From Desulfotignum sp. (GTDB lineage: Bacteria; Desulfobacterota; Desulfobacteria; Desulfobacterales; Desulfobacteraceae), in NCBI GenBank assembly GCA_021737445.1, contig JAIPDY010000112.1:1-9972 (forward strand): a DNA stretch of 9,972 nt. Direction: 5' to 3'. Positions 1-4,953 of the stretch are shown piece by piece. The translations under genes and the position numbers were made by a program. Position 1 is the stretch's first letter. The number at the start of each line of letters is the position of its first letter. Under the pieces are notes generated by a model. The model worked only from the letters and a program-made list of their open reading frames with translations. It was not told where the DNA came from and made no database searches.

Positions 1-29
1 AACAGTGGTTCATGCAATGGTGTTGTCAT
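1..29 (-). CDS. Possible start of an unknown gene, cut by the window edge
   Basis: An ATG at 27-29 on the minus strand opens a frame that runs off the window after nine residues, MTTPLHEPL. An AGAGG-like ribosome binding site lies about 10 bases upstream of it. The start is 48 bases downstream of the stop of the NifX-like gene and on the same strand, so the two could be cotranscribed. Nine residues are too few to assign a family. It could equally be chance. Confidence 0.35.
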
Positions 30-77
30 GATAATTTTGCCTCTATGCTCAAAATAATGGTGTGCCGTTTTTGTGCA

Positions 78-470
78 TCAGTGGTGGTGGCCGCATCCCC
101 CCTGTTTTTTGTTTTTTTTGCCCTGGCACAGGTCAAACATGTGGAAAAGTTTGAGCTCTCCTGATTCCAGCAATGCCAGGTTTTCAGCAACCGTGTCTTT
201 TTGTGCTGCATATACCTTGATATCCGCACTGTGCAGGCCCCTTTGTCCCCCGTCGCCAATGCATTTGGTAACCACGGCATCAACGGCTTCATCCTTGCTG
301 AGAACCCCGGTTTTGCAGCCGGCATCAGGATTTGCGATTTTCTGGTTTTTTTTGACAGATACTTTTCTGGTTTCAAGGTCCACCACCATGAAAAGTTCGG
401 CCACACCAAAATGGTCATTGACCAGGCTGTCAAGCCCTTTGTCTTCTGTTACCGGAAATGCGACTTTCAT
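78..470 (-). CDS. NifX/NifB-type dinitrogenase iron-molybdenum cofactor family protein
   Basis: This 130-residue protein has the layout of the small stand-alone NifX/NafY/NifB-C-terminal domain family. It begins MKVAFPVTEDKGLDSLVNDHFG, followed by AELFMVVD. A middle segment contains GCKTG (51-55) and a VVTKCIGDGGQRGL turn (67-80). Family members bind or carry Fe-S or Fe-Mo type metal clusters, but many outside nif operons have no known role, and nothing here shows nitrogen fixation. The C-terminus is unusual: after CQGKKNKKQ it ends GGCGHHH, a Cys/His tail that could bind metal. The start is well supported by GGAGG five bases upstream of the ATG. It lies 108 bp downstream of the PLP decarboxylase on the same strand but has its own likely promoter. 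Family assignment is firm and function is open. Confidence 0.88.
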   Translation of the reverse strand: MKVAFPVTEDKGLDSLVNDHFGVAELFMVVDLETRKVSVKKNQKIANPDAGCKTGVLSKDEAVDAVVTKCIGDGGQRGLHSADIKVYAAQKDTVAENLALLESGELKLFHMFDLCQGKKNKKQGGCGHHH

Positions 471-499
471 GTGTTCCTCCGTTTGTGCATCTTGTCTGA

Positions 500-516
500 G
501 CAGGTGTCATACCTGC
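500..516. promoter_or_regulatory. Inverted repeat in the leader of the NifX-like gene (possible operator)
   Basis: GCAGGT and ACCTGC form perfect 6-bp arms around a 5-base spacer, GTCAT. The repeat sits between the predicted -10 box and the ribosome binding site of the minus-strand NifX-like gene. That position would suit a repressor operator or a small leader hairpin. No regulator can be named from the sequence, and a 6-bp dyad can occur by chance. Confidence 0.35.
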
Positions 517-521
517 CATAT

Positions 522-556
522 TTTATATATAATAAGGCATCAAACAGCAAAATCAA
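522..556 (-). promoter_or_regulatory. Candidate sigma-70 promoter of the NifX-like gene
   Basis: On the minus strand two overlapping pairs are possible in this AT-rich stretch. One is TTGATT (551-556), a 16-base gap and TATTAT (529-534). The other is TTGCTG (545-550), a 17-base gap and TATAAA (522-527). Either would start transcription about 40-50 bases before the ATG at 470. This suggests the NifX-like gene can be transcribed apart from the decarboxylase operon. I saw no clear terminator in the 108-bp gap, so read-through is also possible. Confidence 0.5.
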
Positions 557-578
557 CCATTGACAGGAAAATCAGGTA

Positions 579-1802
579 TCAGATCACCACAACCTGGGGC
601 AGCGGTTTGATGAAGGCCTGTCTCAGGCTGTAGGTGTAGGCGCCCTGGAATGGGATCATCAGGATATCGCCCTCCTGGATCTGCTCTCCGAAAAAGGCAT
701 ATCCCCATACATCATGGGGGGTGCACAAAGACCCCAGGATGCGGCAGGGCTGCTCTGTCAGGCCGGGCCGGGTGAGGTTCAGCACCGGGAAATAATCGGT
801 CTCAAACCGCTCCCACCCAACCGCATTGGTGCCGGCATCTGTGATGGCCATATCCGGCATTTTTTTGTCTGTGACCTGGATGATGATGTGCATGGCATCG
901 TTGCAGATCCACCGTCCAGGCTCAAAACAGATACACGCGTCTGTCAGGGGCGAAATATGTTCCTTCAGAGCGGCGCAGATTTTTTTGGCAAAGGTTTCCA
1001 GAGGCTCTGCCGGCAGAAGATAATGGCGCAACGGATCTTCTGATACCAGCCATTCCCCTTTTTCGGGCCAGTACCCGCCGCCGATGTCCATGAACCGGCA
1101 GAAGTTCAGAAAATCTGCAGGCATCTCCCGGAGCAGCCGTCCTAAGCTGCAGATGGTGTCAACCTGCCGGTCCGGGTTCAGGTTCCAGGAAGAATGAAAC
1201 TGCAGCCCTGTGCATTCTAAAAACGGATGGGCCTGTATATCCCGGACCAGGGGCAGCAGTTGTCCGGGCATGATGCCGAATTTCTGCCACAACCCCTCAG
1301 GCCGGCAGTTGATCCGGATACCTGCACAAAGCGGCTGCTGTTTTTTTTCCAGCAGGGCCATCAATCTCCGGCATTCCCCTGTGCTGTCCAGCAGCAGGGT
1401 GACACGGTCCGGGTGGGCCGCTGCCAGTTCCAGTTCAGCCGTGGTTTTGCCCGGACCGCTGAAAATGATCTCTTCTGCCCCCAGATCAAGGGCAGTTGCC
1501 AGTTCCATGCCTGACGACACATCCAGGCCCCACCCCAGGCTCACCAGTATGCGTGATATATCCGGCAGAGAATTGCTTTTCATGGCATAGTAAAACCGGG
1601 TTTTGGGAAAATGGGCCTGAAATACGGATCTAAATCTTTGCGCCCGTTCTGTGAGCACATCGGAAACCACCAGATAAAGGGGGGTTCCATGGGCTTTTAC
1701 CGCATCCAGATATTGCTGTTTCCGGTTGAAAAGCGGTGCCACCTGGTCTCTGAGAAAGGCGGCAGGCATGACAGGATGGGACGGCGCAGCCGGCTGGTTC
1801 AT
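579..1802 (-). CDS. Fold-type III PLP-dependent decarboxylase (Orn/DAP/Arg decarboxylase 2 family)
   Basis: This 407-residue protein has the alanine-racemase-like barrel plus C-terminal beta domain of the LysA/ornithine decarboxylase family. The PLP lysine is Lys75 in YYAMKSNS. The glycine-rich phosphate loop is DIGGGY (239-244), and FEPGRWI (293-299) is the second phosphate-binding segment. The catalytic cysteine is Cys360 in GSLCTPHDV, and GAYTYSL (387-393) closes the site. FHSSWNL (202-208) replaces the FH(I/V)GSQ of LysA, so a substrate other than meso-diaminopimelate is likely. The substrate is probably an amino acid, or the carboxylated product of its operon partners. I chose the ATG at 1802 because it forms an ATGA overlap with the stop of the ATP-grasp gene. 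The longer frame, from 1901, has no such support. It is the last gene of the operon. Family is firm, substrate unknown. Confidence 0.9.
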   Translation of the reverse strand: MNQPAAPSHPVMPAAFLRDQVAPLFNRKQQYLDAVKAHGTPLYLVVSDVLTERAQRFRSVFQAHFPKTRFYYAMKSNSLPDISRILVSLGWGLDVSSGMELATALDLGAEEIIFSGPGKTTAELELAAAHPDRVTLLLDSTGECRRLMALLEKKQQPLCAGIRINCRPEGLWQKFGIMPGQLLPLVRDIQAHPFLECTGLQFHSSWNLNPDRQVDTICSLGRLLREMPADFLNFCRFMDIGGGYWPEKGEWLVSEDPLRHYLLPAEPLETFAKKICAALKEHISPLTDACICFEPGRWICNDAMHIIIQVTDKKMPDMAITDAGTNAVGWERFETDYFPVLNLTRPGLTEQPCRILGSLCTPHDVWGYAFFGEQIQEGDILMIPFQGAYTYSLRQAFIKPLPQVVVI

Positions 1803-3064
1803 GGCTGGATTTCTATTTCCAGCCGCCGGGCCAGGAGCATGGCCCGTGTTTCCGGAAAATTCCACCCCTGGGTATTGATGATCATATGCCCCAGAAGCCA
1901 TGAGTCATAATCTGCGGGCGGCATGGTAATTACATGCCCTGGTTTCCGGATGAGATGCAGCTGCTTTACCCGGGGGTCTGAAACCAGGTTCCGGGAATTG
2001 ACGGCCGTAAACACCCCGCTTTTTTTTGCATGGATGCGGATGCCCATGTGGGGGGTGAACCGTATATCATCCAGATGCCATGGCAGATTTGCCGCCACAT
2101 CCAGGGTCAGTTTCAATATATCCCGGTTTGCCGATACCTTCAGCAGCTGGGGCAGGCAGTCTCCTCCCGGCCGGGGGGTCATTTCAATAAGATAGGGCCG
2201 GTTGTCTTTAACCACAAAATCAACCATGCAGATGCCGGTGCGGATGCCCAGGGTTCTGGCAGCCTTTTCCAGCAGACCGGTCAGTGATGCCATGGATATT
2301 CCCGGCGGCAGGATCCCCGGAATTTCATACCCTGCAGCTGTTCCGAACGGCAGGCCGGAAGGGGTAATTTTTTTGGCCAGACGTACCAGGGTCAGTCTGT
2401 CCGGGGTGAGGATGAAATCACAGCTGTATTCAGGTCCGCATATCCGTTCTTCCGCCAGTATCAGGCGTTCAGGAAGGGCGAACAAGGGGTTCTGCTTTCT
2501 TTTTTCCAGACCGGCGGCCAATGTATCCCAGATTTTTTGCGCTTCTTCCCGTTTTTTGCAGTGAAACACAAGCTCGCTGCCGCTGCCCACTGCCGGTTTC
2601 AACACCAGCCCTGCCGTGACATCTGCCAGCAGCTGTACCACGTCATCTGCGCTGCGTACCGGCCATACCCGGGGACAGGGGATTTGCCGGGACTGCCACA
2701 ATTGTTTGGAAACCAGCTTGTTTCTGCAGTTCTGAACCGCGGTTACATCCGGATACACAAGCCCCAGGTTCTCTGCGACAAGGGCGGCTGTCACCATGGA
2801 TTCGCAGTCAAAGCAGGCAATGCCGGAAAGTTTCTGGTGGTATTTTTCCAGATGGGCGGCCAGTGCCGGCATGATAAAGGAAAGATCGGACAAAGGACAC
2901 ACCAGTTCCTCGGATGGGTCAGGAAAAGATTCCTGTGCATTTTTGCGTATGTGGGGGGCTGTGAGGAAAAGGGCCTGTCCGGGACACGCGCTTCTGATCC
3001 ACTGGATGTAGTCGGCAGTGGTGCCTGCCACAAGCACTTTCGGGACTTTAGGCGCAGCAGACAT
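1799..3064 (-). CDS. ATP-grasp carboxylate-amine ligase
   Basis: This 421-residue cytosolic protein has the order of the carbamoyl-phosphate-synthetase-like ATP-grasp ligases. These activate a carboxylate as an acyl phosphate and join it to an amine. An N-terminal pre-ATP-grasp domain covers roughly residues 1-110. The ATP-binding lysine is Lys156 in GLVLKP, followed by the small flexible loop AVGSGSE. EERICGPEYSCD (205-216) is the typical strand pair. VDFVVKDNRPYLIEMTPRPGG (281-301) is the metal-binding segment, where Asp282 and Glu294 are present but the usual Asn after the Glu is Thr296. The start at 3064 has an AGAGGAA site four bases upstream. It overlaps the acyltransferase gene by 17 bp and the decarboxylase by 4 bp. 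The ligase probably makes an amide bond between an amino acid and an amine made by a neighbour. The substrates cannot be read from the sequence. Confidence 0.87.
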   Translation of the reverse strand: MSAAPKVPKVLVAGTTADYIQWIRSACPGQALFLTAPHIRKNAQESFPDPSEELVCPLSDLSFIMPALAAHLEKYHQKLSGIACFDCESMVTAALVAENLGLVYPDVTAVQNCRNKLVSKQLWQSRQIPCPRVWPVRSADDVVQLLADVTAGLVLKPAVGSGSELVFHCKKREEAQKIWDTLAAGLEKRKQNPLFALPERLILAEERICGPEYSCDFILTPDRLTLVRLAKKITPSGLPFGTAAGYEIPGILPPGISMASLTGLLEKAARTLGIRTGICMVDFVVKDNRPYLIEMTPRPGGDCLPQLLKVSANRDILKLTLDVAANLPWHLDDIRFTPHMGIRIHAKKSGVFTAVNSRNLVSDPRVKQLHLIRKPGHVITMPPADYDSWLLGHMIINTQGWNFPETRAMLLARRLEIEIQP

Positions 3065-4019
3065 GGCGTTCCTCTGAAAGCATGACCGGTTTTTGAATGG
3101 ATTTATGGGTGAAAAGTACATACAAGGGAATGGGAACCAGCCGGAACCGCTTTTTCCAGTTAAAGTCTCCGCATAGAAAATCCACATACTTCAGGTGCCG
3201 GCTGCAGGCCCATTGCAGGTGATGGCGGTTGATGAGTTTGGCCACGCCGGGAAATTGGGGGCTGGTGCCGCCGGCCAGGAGGGTATAGGTGCCTTTCCAA
3301 AGGGCCCCCATGTCCACGGCAGCCAGTTTTCCTTTGATGTGCACGCAGGTCATCTGCAGCAGGCCCATTTTGTTGAGAAAATCAGCCAGCAGTTCAAAAG
3401 CGCGCAGAAACCGGGGGTCACTGAAATAGGCATCAGGGCCGAAGGCATTGATATTCAGCTGGAACAGATCTTTTATATCTGACAGTCTGCCAGGAGAAAT
3501 GCACACATCAAGGGCTTCGAGTTTTCTTATGTCTGCTGCCAGTTTTTTGCGGGTTTTACCGGGAAATGACTGCCAATAGGTATCAAAATCATATCGGAAT
3601 GATGCCGGAAAAAACAGGTACCTGGTTTCATCAGGGGCAAGGAGGCCGGCGTTGGTCATTCCGGCCCGGCATTTGATATACCGCAGGTGAACCGGACCCG
3701 GCACCGTATCCAGAAGGTCCTGGAATATTCCGGGGGTGCCGGCGATGATGCGGTTCTGTTCAATCCAGGTTTTGCCCTGCCAGATTTCTCCGGGAAACTG
3801 GATATAATTGCCGCCCTTTTCATGCCAGGACAGGGCCAGCAGGCCCACGGGCCGCCCTGCCTGTTCTGCAGCATGAAATGCCAGGGGCCGGTCATAGGCC
3901 TTGTGAAAACACCATCTTACCGGCCACATATCAAACAGGACCCGGCCGGGCCACAGGTTTTCCCAGATACGTCTGCACCGGGCCGGGTCCTGGTACAGGA
4001 CATGTTTTATCCTGCCCAT
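3048..4019 (-). CDS. GNAT/FemAB-like acyltransferase (BioF2-like acetyltransferase domain)
   Basis: This 323-residue protein looks like the double-GNAT enzymes often annotated as BioF2-like, CelD-like or peptidoglycan-recognition acetyltransferases. The best signature is the basic helix KTRKKLAADIRKLE (155-168), followed by an acyl-CoA-site-like segment with KLAAVDMGALWKGTYTLLAGG (231-251). A C-terminal FLCGDFNWKKRF (281-292) is also typical. Relatives move an acetyl, fatty acyl or aminoacyl group from CoA or tRNA to an amine. No membrane segment or signal peptide is seen, so it should act in the cytosol. Its ATG directly abuts the TAA of the SpeD-like gene, and its 3' end overlaps the ATP-grasp gene by 17 bp, so the three are translationally coupled. 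It could acylate an amine or peptide made by its neighbours. The donor and acceptor are unknown. Confidence 0.82.
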   Translation of the reverse strand: MGRIKHVLYQDPARCRRIWENLWPGRVLFDMWPVRWCFHKAYDRPLAFHAAEQAGRPVGLLALSWHEKGGNYIQFPGEIWQGKTWIEQNRIIAGTPGIFQDLLDTVPGPVHLRYIKCRAGMTNAGLLAPDETRYLFFPASFRYDFDTYWQSFPGKTRKKLAADIRKLEALDVCISPGRLSDIKDLFQLNINAFGPDAYFSDPRFLRAFELLADFLNKMGLLQMTCVHIKGKLAAVDMGALWKGTYTLLAGGTSPQFPGVAKLINRHHLQWACSRHLKYVDFLCGDFNWKKRFRLVPIPLYVLFTHKSIQKPVMLSEERHVCCA

Positions 4020-4421
4020 TTAGAGCCGGTGGGTGACGGTGATCCTGGAAAAAGACCCGCCAAAACTGGTTTGGGCAAATTGTTTAACCACTTCAGGATC
4101 ATATGCCTTACAACTGAATACATCCAGGTATACAGTGTTGGTCAGATTGGCAAAATGGGCGGATATCAGGGATGTTTCAATGAGCTGGACCATGGAAAAT
4201 CCAGCCACTTTTTCATCTTCTCCAAAATGAACCACCCGGGTTTCTCCGAAGCGCTTCATATCAATCAATTCACAGAGCTGCACCACAAAGGATTTGATAT
4301 ATGCCGCATCCCGGATTTTTTCCGGGTCACAGTCGTAGATATCAATGGCAGATGCTATTCCCCATGCTTCAGGCATGGTTTCAAGTGTTACCTGTGCTTT
4401 TACTGAAGATACGATGTTCAT
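4020..4421 (-). CDS. S-adenosylmethionine decarboxylase (SpeD)-like pyruvoyl enzyme
   Basis: This 133-residue protein aligns by eye with the short prokaryotic AdoMet decarboxylases. Those are made as a proenzyme that cuts itself before a serine to create a pyruvoyl cofactor. Ser84 in LIETSLISAHF matches the pyruvoyl serine. His89 lies five residues on, and Cys104 in LDVFSCKAYDP lies twenty residues on, the same spacing as Ser63, His68 and Cys83 of the Thermotoga enzyme. The residue just before the serine is Thr instead of Glu, and the HTWPEYGYAA stretch is replaced by HFANLTNTVY. It may therefore use another substrate. SpeD homologues that decarboxylate ornithine or arginine are known. The ATG at 4421 has AAGGA 9 bases upstream. 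The stop abuts the acyltransferase start. No spermidine synthase gene is present in the window, which also argues against simple spermidine synthesis. Confidence 0.8.
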   Translation of the reverse strand: MNIVSSVKAQVTLETMPEAWGIASAIDIYDCDPEKIRDAAYIKSFVVQLCELIDMKRFGETRVVHFGEDEKVAGFSMVQLIETSLISAHFANLTNTVYLDVFSCKAYDPEVVKQFAQTSFGGSFSRITVTHRL

Positions 4422-4456
4422 GTACGGGTTTCCTTGTTTTTTTTGGCAGCAGCCGG

Positions 4457-4621
4457 CTACCATTTGGTTTTTTCTTTTGTTTTCTGATAGGAACGTTTGC
4501 CGGATTTTTTTTTGTGGTTCTGGATTTCCTGTCGGTCTTCCCAGCACAGGTCTTCTTCTTGTGCTTCCTTGAATTTGGGTGCCTTGTATCTGGATTGCCG
4601 TTTGTTTTCCCGCTGTATCAT
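4457..4621 (-). CDS. Small, strongly basic protein (54 residues), first gene of the operon
   Basis: I do not recognise this protein. It begins MIQRENKRQSRYKAPKFK and ends KTKEKTKW. It has 17 Lys/Arg against 9 Asp/Glu, one Cys and two Trp, and no hydrophobic stretch, so it should be soluble and probably disordered. Support for it being real comes from an AAGGGG ribosome binding site five bases before the ATG. It also lies immediately downstream of the predicted promoters and 35 bp before the SpeD-like gene on the same strand. It might bind nucleic acid or an anionic partner. It might instead act as a leader peptide whose translation affects the next gene. Low-complexity AAA/GAA-rich frames can also arise by chance. 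Confidence 0.6.
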   Translation of the reverse strand: MIQRENKRQSRYKAPKFKEAQEEDLCWEDRQEIQNHKKKSGKRSYQKTKEKTKW

Positions 4622-4650
4622 GTTTTCCCCTTTTGGTTTTTGTTTTGCCG

Positions 4651-4673
4651 GGTCCGGATTATACCGGAACCGG
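4651..4673 (-). promoter_or_regulatory. CCGG-flanked TATAAT box (possible alternative promoter or operator)
   Basis: On the minus strand a perfect TATAAT (4658-4663) sits between CCGG motifs at 4654-4657, 4664-4667 and 4670-4673. It would start transcription about 30 bases before the small basic gene. The -35 region is weak: GAATCA or TGAATC at a 17-18 base gap. There is no extended -10 TG. The regular CCGG spacing could be a protein-binding site. It lies within the leader of the stronger sigma-54 promoter upstream. Confidence 0.35.
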
Positions 4674-4692
4674 AATGTTTTGATTCAGGGAT

Positions 4693-4709
4693 AAGCAGAA
4701 AATATGCCA
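4693..4709 (-). promoter_or_regulatory. Sigma-54 (-24/-12) promoter of the SpeD-like/ligase operon
   Basis: The minus strand reads TGGCATATTTTCTGCTT. This gives TGGCA at -24 and TGC(T) at -12, with exactly ten bases between the GG (4708-4707) and the GC (4696-4695), as RpoN requires. Transcription would start near 4683, leaving a 62-base leader before the small basic gene. The element faces the operon. It lies in the same intergenic region as the gene for a GAFTGA-type activator, which such a promoter needs. Confirmation by transcript mapping is lacking. Confidence 0.65.
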
Positions 4710-4778
4710 GGGGGCAGATTTTTTTATATGTTGTAAAATCAGTTAGTTGAAAAATAGTTGCCTGGCAGGTGGCAGCTG

Positions 4779-4821
4779 TTTTCCGGCATAAATTTTCCGA
4801 ATAATTGTTTTTCGGTATATG
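4779..4821. promoter_or_regulatory. Three tandem TTTTCCG repeats with a CCGAA/TTCGG dyad: candidate enhancer (UAS)
   Basis: Three near-copies follow one another at 14-15 bp spacing: TTTTCCGGCATAAA (4779-4792), TTTTCCGAATAATT (4793-4806) and TTTTTCGGTATATG (4808-4821). The second and third contain CCGAA (4797-4801) and TTCGG (4811-4815) as perfect inverted arms. The block lies about 96-138 bp upstream of the predicted sigma-54 start at 4683, the usual range for activator sites. CGGTATATG recurs at 4881-4889 and CGGTATG at 4910-4916, in the activator's own promoter region, which could mean autoregulation. The binding protein is inferred. Confidence 0.45.
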
Positions 4822-4877
4822 CATGCTGAAAAACAGTCTGCCGGGCCCACAGTACTGCTGCTGTTTTATTTGCAGAT

Positions 4878-4906
4878 TTGCGGTATATGTGAGATTGTTG
4901 TATAAA
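4878..4906 (+). promoter_or_regulatory. Candidate sigma-70 promoter of the activator gene
   Basis: TTGCGG (4878-4883), a 17-base gap and TATAAA (4901-4906) would start transcription near 4913, about 40 bases before the GTG start of the activator. The CGGTATATG repeat (4881-4889) overlaps the -35 box and CGGTATG (4910-4916) overlaps the start point. A protein bound there could block this promoter. Confidence 0.45.
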
Positions 4907-4953
4907 AATCGGTATGTCATTGCCGGAAACATGAATCGTGGAGAAATGGTCCT

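Noticed and set aside
73..633. Long plus-strand open frame opposite the NifX-like gene
   Set aside because: It is the antisense shadow of a recognisable protein, has no family resemblance and has no ribosome binding site.
1803..1901. N-terminal extension of the PLP decarboxylase
   Set aside because: It would overlap the ligase gene by about 100 bp. The ATGA overlap at 1799-1802 is the usual coupled start.
3687..4406. 239-codon plus-strand open frame opposite the acyltransferase and SpeD-like genes
   Set aside because: It spans the junction of two well-supported minus-strand genes, and its translation shows no domain pattern.
4422..4547. N-terminal extension of the SpeD-like protein to an upstream ATG
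   Set aside because: The extension overlaps the small basic gene, has no ribosome binding site of its own and is not needed by the family. The ATG at 4421 has a good site.
4762..4777. TGGCAGGTGGCAGC, which resembles a plus-strand sigma-54 element, together with a TGCCTGGCA palindrome
   Set aside because: The spacing between GG and GC is nine, not ten, and the palindrome is too short to interpret alone.
4849..4868. CAG/CTG-rich stretch that could form a small hairpin, considered as a terminator
   Set aside because: No gene on either strand ends nearby, and the stem is weak.
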